A stretch of DNA of 24,722 nt from a virus: IMG/VR virus record IMGVR_UViG_3300048925_000116, positions 1 to 24,722 of that record. One strand, written 5' to 3'. The notes under the pieces are model-generated. The model did no database searches. It worked only from the letters and a program-made list of their open reading frames with translations, and was not told where the DNA came from. Position numbers and translations under genes: made by a program. How positions within the stretch are numbered: the first letter of the stretch is position 1; each line of letters begins with the position of its first letter. Below are positions 16,377 to 23,313 of the stretch, piece by piece.

Positions 16377-18035
16377 TCATATGAAAATTACCTGATAATC
16401 CTGTTTCTTCGCCTCAGGATTCAGCGCCATAAGCGAAACCGCGTTGAACAGCGCCATAAGCGGGTCGATTTTCCCCTTACCGCTGGCCTGTTTGGTAATG
16501 AGGATGGCATTACCTTTAGGCTCAACCCTGGCATTGCCGACACACCAGGACATCATCGGCTGTCCGGCATGAATCAGCACCCCCTCGGCAAGCTTGCGTT
16601 CCGTGGTTTTTATCGCCCCGCCAAGACGCCAGCCCTGACTGACACCCACGACGGAATCAGCCGGGATTTCCGCTTCAATCAGGGCATCAAGAATTTGCCC
16701 CACGCCCGACGGGTCAATGCCAATTTTGTCGAGCAATTCAGCGGCGTGTATACGGCTGACATACTCAGCCACTTCCTCCGTGTCCTGTCCGACGCGTTTA
16801 ACGATGGTCAAATCACCGGCTTTCACGAAATCACTGAACCGGGACTCTTCGCTTTTGCGGCGTCTGATGGCTATCTCATGCGCCCAGGCGTGGCACCAGC
16901 AAAGCCATTCACGGGTTTCACCATCACGGCCAACGGCAGAAAAGCCCAGCAAATCGTCAAGACCGCCGCCATCGATTCCGACAGTGACCACCTCGGCGCG
17001 CCGGAGCAATTCCTCAAACGTCACCTTTCTGGCCTGCTGCTCCCAGAAATCCACTCCCGCCCAGCGGTCAGTACGCAGATTCAGGCCGATCTCAATGTTG
17101 AGGTGTTTGGCAAGAAACTGCTGCAGGGTTCCGTCAGTCTTCGCCTGATTTTTGCGAAGGTTATCGGCTATCCATTCAGAACTGACGGACAAACCGATGT
17201 TAGGATTGGTGATGTAAAAATTTTCTGGCTCGAGATATGCCTTGCTTTCAACCATGCTTTCCGGGAATTCGTAAAGAATCCCCAGTGTCTTAGGATCATG
17301 TAGTTTGCCATCACGCACATCACGCCAGTAATCCAGCCGTTCCTTAAACACCCCTGCAGGGGGCTCATCGCTTTGCGTGGTCAGGTAAATCACCCAACCT
17401 TCATTTCGCGAGACCTGCCCGCCCAGTGCCTCCATAAACATCGCTTCTGCGTTAGCACGCTTGCCAAACAACCAGAGCTCATCCACCAGGACGCGGCCCG
17501 ATTTTTTGCCGGAAACGGTGTCGGTATCAGCAGCGACAACTTTCAGCGTGTTACGCGTGACCCGGTGTGTGATGGTGCGAATGTGATCCTGGATCTGGAA
17601 CATATCCGACAACTCCTCGTCTGCACGTATCATCCCGGCGGCAGGCTTGAAACTGTTGTCGGCTACTTCCTTCGTCGGTGCCAGAATCAAATGCTCTTCG
17701 TCCTCACGCCAGCAAAGGATCAGCGCCGTCAGCATGATCCCGGCCGCGATGGTCGATTTTGTGTTTTTCTTCGATATCAACAGCCCGTATTCACGAATCA
17801 ACTGATTGCCGGTATCAGCCTCATAACCACCAAAGATGGCTTTAACAAAATCAAACACCCACTCCTCGGAGCATTCACCGAACGTTGGCTTGCCAGGCAG
17901 GTCAGAAACTCGCAGTTCACGAAATATACCCAGCGCCTGCTTCGCCTGGTCAGGAAAAATAGGGGGGGGAATGATTGACTGCCTGCTAACCAGAAGACTT
18001 TCCCAGTCAGGGCAAGCCGTGGACCATTGCGCCAT
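16377..18035 (-). CDS. terL: Terminase large subunit
   Basis: The 552-residue product is the ATP-driven DNA packaging motor and nuclease. The ATPase domain shows a Walker A-like SKKNTKST at 88-95, Walker B RVLVDEL with Asp185/Glu186, and a coupling motif YLTTQSD at 217-222. The C-terminal RNase H-like nuclease has VGIDGGGLDD at 352-361 (Asp355), IGIDPSGVG further on, and GKIDPLMALFNAV near the end, supplying the metal-binding acidic residues. A GGGAGGG site precedes the start, 3 bases after the TerS stop. With the HNH gene upstream, this is the packaging set of cos-type HK97-like phages. Confidence 0.96.
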   Translation of the reverse strand: MAQWSTACPDWESLLVSRQSIIPPPIFPDQAKQALGIFRELRVSDLPGKPTFGECSEEWVFDFVKAIFGGYEADTGNQLIREYGLLISKKNTKSTIAAGIMLTALILCWREDEEHLILAPTKEVADNSFKPAAGMIRADEELSDMFQIQDHIRTITHRVTRNTLKVVAADTDTVSGKKSGRVLVDELWLFGKRANAEAMFMEALGGQVSRNEGWVIYLTTQSDEPPAGVFKERLDYWRDVRDGKLHDPKTLGILYEFPESMVESKAYLEPENFYITNPNIGLSVSSEWIADNLRKNQAKTDGTLQQFLAKHLNIEIGLNLRTDRWAGVDFWEQQARKVTFEELLRRAEVVTVGIDGGGLDDLLGFSAVGRDGETREWLCWCHAWAHEIAIRRRKSEESRFSDFVKAGDLTIVKRVGQDTEEVAEYVSRIHAAELLDKIGIDPSGVGQILDALIEAEIPADSVVGVSQGWRLGGAIKTTERKLAEGVLIHAGQPMMSWCVGNARVEPKGNAILITKQASGKGKIDPLMALFNAVSLMALNPEAKKQDYQVIFI

Positions 18036-18038
18036 GAA

Positions 18039-18551
18039 TTACCCTCCCTTGTTATTGACGACCAGTTTTGGCGGAGCCATAGAGCCAAATTTTCCCGCGC
18101 CAGCGGCCACCTTCGCCGCCGCGTTTTTGGCATCTTTTTTCCCTGTCTCCCCTTTTTTGGGGTGAATATAGGGAAGCATTGCCTTTGCAGCATCTTTCCG
18201 GACGTCAATGTCTTCGCCTGTATTGTTCATCACCGCCATGAGGAACTTGAGCGGATCGTCATAAACCACCGCCACCGACGGTGAGGTAGGCGGTGATTCC
18301 GGTGGGGATGTTTTTTCGGGATTGTTTACCACTGGGGTATAAACATTTTTTCGGTAGATCGGAACCTCATCAACCTCGACAGTTTCCTTGTTTTTACGCC
18401 CAATAAACGCGATGACTTCCGGGTCTTTAGCCAGTTGCGAACCCTTAGACCGTGCGGATTTCTCAGAATACCCCGCCTTTATTGCCGCATCTTTTTTAGA
18501 CATACCGGACATCAGCGCGACCGCGAATTTTCGCTTTTGCGCTGTTAACAT
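18039..18551 (-). CDS. terS: Terminase small subunit
   Basis: The 170-residue product has an N-terminal helix-turn-helix (QKRKFAVALMSGMSKKDAAIKAGYSEKSARSKGSQLAKDPEV-type, residues 5-45) typical of the terminase_2 family, which recognises cos/pac DNA. A Pro/Ser-rich linker around residues 75-95 follows, then an oligomerisation helix (DPLKFLMAVMNNTGEDIDVRKDAAKAMLPYIHPKKG) and a Lys/Ala-rich tail. GGAGGG lies 8 bases before the start. Its position directly before TerL agrees. Confidence 0.93.
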   Translation of the reverse strand: MLTAQKRKFAVALMSGMSKKDAAIKAGYSEKSARSKGSQLAKDPEVIAFIGRKNKETVEVDEVPIYRKNVYTPVVNNPEKTSPPESPPTSPSVAVVYDDPLKFLMAVMNNTGEDIDVRKDAAKAMLPYIHPKKGETGKKDAKNAAAKVAAGAGKFGSMAPPKLVVNNKGG

Positions 18552-18700
18552 GTTTACACCCTCCAGAGGGGAATTTTTTCTGTGCGTGAGGGAGGCGGCG
18601 GTGTCCAGCGCGATCGAGGTTTACACCCAAACCTCCCCCCCCGGTGTTGATAATGAATATCATTTCAAATGTGATAGTTGCAATTTGAACTATCTCCTTA
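18552..18700. other. Predicted cos / terminase-binding region between HNH and TerS
   Basis: This 149-bp non-coding stretch holds three inverted repeats: GAGGTTT/AAACCTC at 18616-18635, TGATA/TATCA at 18648-18662, and GATAGTT/AACTATC at 18673-18694. It also has a run of eight C residues at 18635-18642 and a 10-bp direct repeat GTTTACACCC at 18552-18561 and 18619-18628. In HK97-like phages with an HNH protein the cos site lies here. The exact cut cannot be placed from sequence alone. Confidence 0.5.
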
Positions 18701-19069
18701 TCAAATCACCACGATATGCTGGAACTCCTCAGCCGCGGGCACCGCATGCTTCAGTGCTTCCTCATCAGGCTGCCTGGTTGCCGCTTCCCGCGCCGATTTC
18801 CCGGCGTGACATCCTTTGCACAGGGTCCAGAGATTACGCTCTGAGTTGTCGCCGCCGAACTGCAACGCGATGCGGTGATCAAGCTCGCTCTCGTGCAGCT
18901 CAATAACGCGGGCGCACATGCAGCAATGACCGCCGTCGCGTACCCAGATGCGACGTTTAAGACTGACGCGGGCGCTGCCGCTGATGCGGCGCTGCTCTCC
19001 GTATACAGGCTTGATCCGACGGGTATCGATAACCTTAAGTCGGGGCTTTAATGTCGTCAGCTTAGTCAT
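18701..19069 (-). CDS. HNH endonuclease of the packaging module
   Basis: The 122-residue product has a zinc-binding HNH domain: Cys49/Cys52 and Cys84/Cys87 bind the structural zinc, and Asp64-His65, Asn79 and His88 form the HNH triad. HNH proteins next to terminase work with the terminase in cos cleavage (HK97 gp74 type). I chose ATG 19069 because GGAGG lies four bases before it; an upstream Met at 19111 falls deep inside the previous gene. The gene overlaps the small glycosyltransferase by 8 bases, so it is translationally coupled to that cassette. Confidence 0.93.
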   Translation of the reverse strand: MTKLTTLKPRLKVIDTRRIKPVYGEQRRISGSARVSLKRRIWVRDGGHCCMCARVIELHESELDHRIALQFGGDNSERNLWTLCKGCHAGKSAREAATRQPDEEALKHAVPAAEEFQHIVVI

Positions 19070-19655
19070 ACAACCTCCATGCCCGTCGGCGCTCAGTTCG
19101 CGCTGTGCCATCAGGGTGACGCTCTACCGGTTCCCCGTCGGCATGATCCACCAGTGACCAGCAGGGATAAACCACCGGACCACCATATGCATTGCCCACG
19201 GCATAATCAGCAGCAGCGCTGTGATCCCATCGGGCCAGTACATCCGCAACCTTTGCAACCGGCACGCTGTAGCACACGCCATGAATCAACTGAGGAAGGG
19301 TAATGAAGTCAGCCCGCGTCTTATCAGCAGCAATCAGACGCTCAGCTATCGCCGCCTGATACTGAGGCGGGCGACCCGTGCCTAGGTAGAAGCTGATGAG
19401 ATCGTCAGGCTTATCATTGAGCCAGGCGCTGACCTTCTCGACGAAGCCATGCACAGGCCGAGCATCATCCTCCACGACTACGACCCGACAGTTCTGTCCG
19501 GCAGCCCATTCAAGCGCACGACGGTGATTCCAGTTTGCCCCGTGGTCTCCGGTATCAATCAACAGAACGGCGCCAAGAGATTCAGCCAGGCTAAGCGCCT
19601 GCTTGTGTCGGGAGTGATGACCGACAACGACAAACTTTATTTGTGCTGCCACCAT
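19062..19655 (-). CDS. Small glycosyltransferase-like protein (GT25-like)
   Basis: This 197-residue protein starts with a beta-strand/loop (IKFVVVGHHSRHKQALSLAESLG) and carries VVVVEDDARP at 58-67. That acidic motif resembles the metal/nucleotide-sugar site of GT-A enzymes, especially GT25-type LPS transferases. Residues 143-171 (DHSAAADYAVGNAY..VVYPCWSLVDH) resemble the acceptor-side Asp motif of such folds. The start has AAGGAGT upstream and overlaps the large glycosyltransferase by 19 bases. It is shorter than most GT25 enzymes. A sugar-transferring function is likely; donor and acceptor are unknown. Confidence 0.7.
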   Translation of the reverse strand: MVAAQIKFVVVGHHSRHKQALSLAESLGAVLLIDTGDHGANWNHRRALEWAAGQNCRVVVVEDDARPVHGFVEKVSAWLNDKPDDLISFYLGTGRPPQYQAAIAERLIAADKTRADFITLPQLIHGVCYSVPVAKVADVLARWDHSAAADYAVGNAYGGPVVYPCWSLVDHADGEPVERHPDGTARTERRRAWRLYD

Positions 19656-21100
19656 GCGTACTCCTTACCGATACCGTTTGTTTTGAATACTGTATGTACG
19701 CGAGGACCGGTGACCAGGCGATCACTAAACCGACGAGCCACAATGCCGAACGCAAGCATGTCGCCAACGGCTGCTGCAGCCGATTCTTTCTTCCAGAACC
19801 GGTTGCTTTCAGTCAGGTAATAAAGACGCACGATACCGTGAGCAATCGCCATGACATCCTCACGGGTGCCACCCAGCAGGCCTGCATTCAGCATTACATC
19901 ATTGCGGTGCTGCTCAATGAATTGCTGGTAGATGCTTTCGGGATGGTTGCTGGCTGCCCACGGGTCAGAATAGGTTTTCGGTTCGGAGCCAACGTAAATC
20001 TTGCCCTGCTCCATTTCTGCCCACGGCGCATGCAGCATTTCGACATCGGTCCCATCCGTGCACCAGACGAACCGGTATTCAGGATGATCCCGAAGGTGCT
20101 GCCAGATGTGCAGCCAGCGGCGGAAGTAGACATTCATCTTCACGTCAGGAACCCGCCACAGTTCAACGTCTGACGGTACGCTGGTCAGTTCATCCACCAG
20201 CGCGATACGCCCACACTGCCTAAGCGATGCAGACCACTTAGCCAGCATGTCAGGCGAGGCCGCCATTTTAGAACCGCGCTGCGTATCAGGCTGACTGGTG
20301 AGCAGCGTTGTGATAACCACGTCGCGCAGATGCCGGTATTCAACGTAACCAGTGAAACCTGTATCCCGCCGTTCGTTGTGGATCTTCACGTTACGTTCCA
20401 CCAGCGCCTGTCGGTCCGGTTTCGGTACCGAACGTTCCACTGCTTCATGTTCATCAAGGGAATGGATCAACTTTTCGGAGCCAGTCACATCAGCGTAAGC
20501 CCACGATGTCATACCCGCGTTATGGATGCGCAATGCGAGATCGCTGTGTTCGTACATCCCGCGACCATAAACCGGATCAAATCCACCCACTTTCTCTATG
20601 GCGCTGCGGTGGTAATACAGCATCACGCCACGCTGCCCGGTATAAGCAATGTGCTTATCGTCACGATAAAGAACAGCTATATCATTGAGCTTGTTAGGCC
20701 CAGCCAGATCAAGGAACTGATAAGCCAGATGCGGCTCTGGTGATTCGATATAAGGAAGATGCCAGTTATCGGCAATCGGCCATGCATCATCGTCAAACAA
20801 AAACAGATGTTCGCACCCTGCATCCATCAGGGCTGTCAGGCTGGCGTTCTTTGTAGTCACAATACCCTGTGAGGTTTCCAGACGAACAAGTTCGACGCCT
20901 TCCGGGATAGTTGCGGCAGGCTGTGAGCCATCATCTATAACCACAAGTAACGAACCAGCCGGGAGATAGTTAAGATGTTGCTCAATAGCCCTGGCTAAAA
21001 CTGCTGGCCTGTTGTGCGTGGTAATTGCTATGCCGATCCGTGCTGATACGCTACTGGCGGGAACATACGGGACACCATCAATAGTGACCTGCATAGTCAC
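19637..21100 (-). CDS. Two-domain glycosyltransferase (GT2 plus second GT-A-like domain)
   Basis: The 487-residue product has an N-terminal GT2 domain: GIAITTHNRP at 23-32, VVIDDGSQ at 53-60, LFLFDDDAWP with the DXD-type acids at 103-105, and GGFDPVYGRGMYEHSDLALRI at 172-191, the usual acceptor-side motif. From about residue 260 a second domain begins. It has FVWCTDGTDVEML at 344-356 and DVMLNAGLLGG at 401-411, which resemble the DXD and NAG-loop motifs of GT-A enzymes such as GT8-type. The gene overlaps its neighbours by 4 and 19 bases. No membrane segment is seen, so a cytoplasmic enzyme is expected. Acceptor candidates are virion protein, phage DNA or a cell-envelope glycan; the sequence does not decide. 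Confidence 0.85.
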   Translation of the reverse strand: MTMQVTIDGVPYVPASSVSARIGIAITTHNRPAVLARAIEQHLNYLPAGSLLVVIDDGSQPAATIPEGVELVRLETSQGIVTTKNASLTALMDAGCEHLFLFDDDAWPIADNWHLPYIESPEPHLAYQFLDLAGPNKLNDIAVLYRDDKHIAYTGQRGVMLYYHRSAIEKVGGFDPVYGRGMYEHSDLALRIHNAGMTSWAYADVTGSEKLIHSLDEHEAVERSVPKPDRQALVERNVKIHNERRDTGFTGYVEYRHLRDVVITTLLTSQPDTQRGSKMAASPDMLAKWSASLRQCGRIALVDELTSVPSDVELWRVPDVKMNVYFRRWLHIWQHLRDHPEYRFVWCTDGTDVEMLHAPWAEMEQGKIYVGSEPKTYSDPWAASNHPESIYQQFIEQHRNDVMLNAGLLGGTREDVMAIAHGIVRLYYLTESNRFWKKESAAAAVGDMLAFGIVARRFSDRLVTGPRVHTVFKTNGIGKEYAWWQHK

Positions 21101-21774
21101 TTCCTCGCGTACAGTAAACCACCCGGCTTGAGCGCATTGGCAATGGCATCTTTCACCACCTGATTAACGCTTTCCGTAATAGCAGCCTGAGTAGATGCCA
21201 GATCCGCCATCGCCGCATCTTGTCGGGCTAGTGCTGCTTTTGTCGCTTCAATAACAGCGTTAGCCGCCTGCTGGATTTGCTGCTGGATGGTGGGTTCACC
21301 GCTGGCGCTGACCTCACCCGTCACTTTGAAACGGTCAGCCCTGAACTCCACCGACTGCTGCTCGTCGCCAGTTGGTTTCTCAACGAACTGACCGCTTTCA
21401 CGAACAGCGGCAATAACAGCGTCACGCATCGAATCAGTCAGCCTGACCTTTGTCAATGCCGGGTTGATGTGGAGAACGCCTTGTAGAGTGGTGTTATTAA
21501 TGAACGTATCCCCCGCTCCAATCTGAAAATCCGCTTTCTTGCCGAAGCGACTTTCCACCAGGTAACTGATTGCGAACTCTTGCCCGGCAGGAGTGAGAAA
21601 GTTGAAATGGTGCTCACCACAGAACGGCGTTACCGTGTCCTGCGTCATCACGTAACCGAGTTCACGCAGTTCAGCAGTGCCAGCCTTTGATGGCAAGTCA
21701 CCATCCACCAGCGCGCCACGGAAGAAAAGCGCATGCAGGACATCGCCAGCAGCGCCGGAAAGTTCTTTGTTCAT
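21097..21774 (-). CDS. Unrecognised 225-aa protein leading the glycosyltransferase cassette
   Basis: The N-terminal 75 residues look like a small winged-helix-type domain (GDVLHALFFRGALVDGDLPSKAG.., FLTPAGQEFAISYLVE). Residues about 78-150 (KADFQIGAGDTFINNTTLQGVLHINPA, VEFRADRFKVTGEVSASG) faintly recall the DUF1983-type C-terminal region of phage tail tip proteins. Residues 163-217 form an Ala/Gln-rich amphipathic helix. AAGGA lies 8 bases before ATG 21774, and its end overlaps the large glycosyltransferase by 4 bases. It may be the substrate or partner of those enzymes, but no function is recognised. Confidence 0.75.
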   Translation of the reverse strand: MNKELSGAAGDVLHALFFRGALVDGDLPSKAGTAELRELGYVMTQDTVTPFCGEHHFNFLTPAGQEFAISYLVESRFGKKADFQIGAGDTFINNTTLQGVLHINPALTKVRLTDSMRDAVIAAVRESGQFVEKPTGDEQQSVEFRADRFKVTGEVSASGEPTIQQQIQQAANAVIEATKAALARQDAAMADLASTQAAITESVNQVVKDAIANALKPGGLLYARK

Positions 21775-21887
21775 GGATTTTTCCTTTTAGATGTGAGCCT
21801 GTCGCACGTGAAGACCGCCCGATAAAGCGGAATTCCCCAGGCTCGCGACTGAAACTTATCACTAAGATGTGCGCGTGCAACGCGCAT

Positions 21888-21908
21888 AAAAAAACCCGCA
21901 ATTGCGAG
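21888..21908 (-). terminator. Terminator-like hairpin before the glycosyltransferase cassette
   Basis: On the minus strand CTCGC pairs with GCGGG (one G-U pair) around AATT, then TTTTTTT. It lies between the small-gene cluster and the 225-aa gene. A second palindrome, TGCGCG/CGCGCA at 21870-21886, follows immediately downstream. Confidence 0.65.
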
Positions 21909-21938
21909 GCGTTATTACTGAGAGGTGCGAATAAGACT

Positions 21939-22175
21939 CTATTTTATGAAATTAACTGCTTTTTCTATTTCTATGCACGCTTTCGTGACGTGTTCATGGC
22001 CGACTTTGCGATACTCACTGCTTCCAATAATTAATCCCTGTGCCTCTCGCAGTAATTTATTAACATCACCACCGGCTTTTCGGTAGGCTCCGATCACAGC
22101 GATAAGAGCCTGCTCCAAATCAATTTCTCTGCTTGTCATAACATTCTCAACTGTTCTTTCGTTAGGATCTGTCAT
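21939..22175 (-). CDS. Unrecognised small helical protein (about 78 aa)
   Basis: The product is mostly helical (REIDLEQALIAVIGAYRKAGGDVNKLLREAQGLIIGSS.., THVTKACIEIEKAVNFI-type end) and soluble, without cysteine pairs or membrane segments beyond one Cys near the C-terminus. The start is uncertain. GTG 22187 directly follows the previous stop; ATG 22175 and ATG 22139 are in frame, none with a strong ribosome-binding site. Similar small proteins are common in lambdoid prophages between lysis and packaging genes. No function is recognised. Confidence 0.6.
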   Translation of the reverse strand: MTDPNERTVENVMTSREIDLEQALIAVIGAYRKAGGDVNKLLREAQGLIIGSSEYRKVGHEHVTKACIEIEKAVNFIK

Positions 22176-22187
22176 TATCACAGACAC

Positions 22188-22265
22188 TTAGTGAATGCCT
22201 GTTGTAATTCCCATTGTGAATGCAATGAAAATACCCCGAATCAGCAGATTCACGAACCATGACAT
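22188..22265 (-). CDS. Possible 25-aa single-span membrane peptide
   Basis: The frame MSWFVNLLIRGIFIAFTMGITTGIH begins one base after the YnfU-like stop codon, with AGG four bases before the ATG. The core is hydrophobic with one Arg, as in small prophage membrane peptides. Its tight spacing after the zinc-ribbon gene suggests coupled translation. It is too short to be certain. Confidence 0.45.
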   Translation of the reverse strand: MSWFVNLLIRGIFIAFTMGITTGIH

Positions 22266-22266
22266 A

Positions 22267-22431
22267 CTACCTGTGAATGACAAAAAGTGATTTACATCTA
22301 GGACAAAGCAGCGGTGATTGCTGGCGTACTTTCGCGGTTGAGTGGTTGGAATGATGCCCACATATCGGACACATAACACTTGTGTTCGCTACCAAGCCAA
22401 CACGCTTCATTGCGTAATCGAAAAATGACAT
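22267..22431 (-). CDS. ynfU: YnfU-like zinc-ribbon protein
   Basis: The 54-residue product starts MSFFDYAMKRVGLVAN and has two knuckles, CPIC (Cys21, Cys24) and CPRC (Cys43, Cys46), followed by KSLFVIHR. This is the pattern of the YnfU family of zinc-binding proteins found in lambdoid prophages such as Qin of E. coli K-12. AAGGTAAG lies 7 bases before the ATG. An extended -10 promoter and a palindrome lie upstream, so it may be transcribed independently of the late operon. Molecular role is unknown; zinc binding is predicted from the four cysteines. Confidence 0.8.
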   Translation of the reverse strand: MSFFDYAMKRVGLVANTSVMCPICGHHSNHSTAKVRQQSPLLCPRCKSLFVIHR

Positions 22432-22460
22432 GATGACTTACCTTTCAATGAATGAGACTC

Positions 22461-22492
22461 ATCATATCATGATTTGGTTATTTTTTAACCAA
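22461..22492 (-). promoter_or_regulatory. Extended -10 promoter and palindromic operator upstream of the YnfU-like gene
   Basis: On the minus strand TGATATGAT (22469-22461) is an extended -10 element. A perfect 7-bp inverted repeat TTGGTTA/TAACCAA with a 5-base A/T loop (22474-22492) covers the -20 to -38 region. This placement suits repressor control. The -35 match is poor. Confidence 0.5.
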
Positions 22493-22566
22493 AAAAGAAG
22501 TGCTATTTGGTACTATGCAATAGATGAATTGTAAATTTCAGTCAGCAAATACCAAACTTAATTACC

Positions 22567-22797
22567 TCACATAGTCACAAGAATGCGAGTGCATCTCCAT
22601 GGAGAACGGCACCATATTTGATGAGGTAAAGTGACCATAATAATGTCTGTTATCACATAATATGTTTCTGTTTCGTCCTGTTGCGGGGGTGCCTCACATA
22701 AGTACATTACACCGCTAAGCACATGTATTTTTACGTCTTGGGTCCCATCAGTAATTTGCTGCCAAACGGGGGTAATTATCATATCTCTCATTGACAT
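22567..22797 (-). CDS. Unrecognised 76-aa protein
   Basis: The product MSMRDMIITPVWQQITDGTQDVKI.. is beta-rich (VKIHVLSGVMYLCEAPP, TYYVITDIIMVTLP) and ends in WCRSPWRCTRILVTM, with three Cys. GGAGAAAC upstream of ATG 22797 is a good ribosome-binding site. It reads like a small conserved virion or capsid-associated beta protein of lambdoid phages, but I do not recognise the family. It lies after a terminator-like hairpin in the small-gene cluster. Confidence 0.65.
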   Translation of the reverse strand: MSMRDMIITPVWQQITDGTQDVKIHVLSGVMYLCEAPPQQDETETYYVITDIIMVTLPHQIWCRSPWRCTRILVTM

Positions 22798-22917
22798 AGT
22801 TTCTCCATACCCCTTGTCAAAGGTAATAAGGATAAAGGCTCATAACGTGAAGAGTGTACAATTACAGCCCTTCGCATGGAGTGGTATAACTGCTCTACAA
22901 ATTTATGTCGGTAATGA

Positions 22918-22940
22918 GAAAAAACCGCCCGAAGGCGGCT
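22918..22940 (-). terminator. Terminator-like hairpin after the 48-aa gene
   Basis: On the minus strand GCCGCC pairs with GGCGGT around a TTCG tetraloop, followed by TTTTTT. It lies four bases after the stop of the Asp/Pro-rich small protein. It is probably the terminator of the promoter at 23284-23313. Confidence 0.78.
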
Positions 22941-22943
22941 ATG

Positions 22944-23090
22944 CTAAAAAGGCTTTAAGGGTTTATCTGGATCATTAATGTCAGGCAAATCAGGTTCTAA
23001 AGGGTCCTCATTTGGCGGTAACCATTCTGGATCATCCGGTACTGGTTTGTCTGATGGCAGTGGGTCATCGTAATTGGGTTGCTGAGACAT
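22944..23090 (-). CDS. Asp/Pro-rich small protein (48 aa)
   Basis: The frame reads MSQQPNYDDPLPSDKPVPDD and continues with repeated DP/PD/LP motifs to DPDKPLKPF. It is very acidic and Pro-rich, so probably disordered. A strong GGAGGT site lies 5 bases before the ATG, which supports expression. It sits between the 40-aa Lys/Glu-rich gene and a terminator, so the two form a short operon of oppositely charged small proteins. The function is unknown. Confidence 0.7.
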   Translation of the reverse strand: MSQQPNYDDPLPSDKPVPDDPEWLPPNEDPLEPDLPDINDPDKPLKPF

Positions 23091-23135
23091 AATACCTCCA
23101 GCATTTTTAAATTTCTTTGCGTGAAGACCTGACCG

Positions 23136-23258
23136 CTATTTTTTATCGCGGTTAGGTTTATTTTTTTCCGAGTGATTTCGTTTATCAGAATCGGAACGCT
23201 TATCCGATTCTTTTTCTTTTTCTTTTTCATGGGCAATATTCGAACCGTTGATATTCAT
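23136..23258 (-). CDS. Lys/Glu/Asp-rich small protein (40 aa)
   Basis: The frame starts MNINGSNIAHEKEKEKESDK and ends in NKPNRDKK; it is almost entirely charged and very likely disordered. GGAG lies 7 bases before ATG 23258. It is the first gene after the promoter at 23284-23313 and is followed 45 bases later by the 48-aa gene. No family is recognised. Confidence 0.6.
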   Translation of the reverse strand: MNINGSNIAHEKEKEKESDKRSDSDKRNHSEKNKPNRDKK

Positions 23259-23283
23259 GATTAACTCCATTTGTGGTTGCAGT

Positions 23284-23313
23284 ATTTTACCGCCATTTGA
23301 TAGTAGCTGGCAA
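23284..23313 (-). promoter_or_regulatory. Sigma70-like promoter for the small-gene operon
   Basis: On the minus strand TTGCCA (-35, 5 of 6) is followed by an 18-bp spacer and TAAAAT (-10, 5 of 6). Transcription would begin near 23277, about 20 bases before the 40-aa gene. It could express the small genes in the lysogen, independent of late antitermination. Confidence 0.65.

Noticed and set aside
16569-17303. 244-residue plus-strand frame
   Set aside because: It is antisense to the well-supported terminase large subunit and shows no recognisable domain.
18649-18667. Fur-box-like palindrome (GATAATGA..ATCATT)
   Set aside because: It matches about 14 of 19 consensus positions, but it lies in the likely cos region, far from promoter elements, and is AT-rich enough to arise by chance.
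22188-22379. 63-residue minus-strand frame through the YnfU-like gene
   Set aside because: Its first 38 codons overlap the zinc-ribbon gene in another frame; only the last 25 codons, which have their own start, are kept as a possible peptide.
22997-23236. 79-residue Lys-rich minus-strand frame
   Set aside because: It runs out of frame through the 40-aa and 48-aa genes, which have better ribosome-binding sites and sensible ends; the poly-Lys start comes from the EK-repeat codons.
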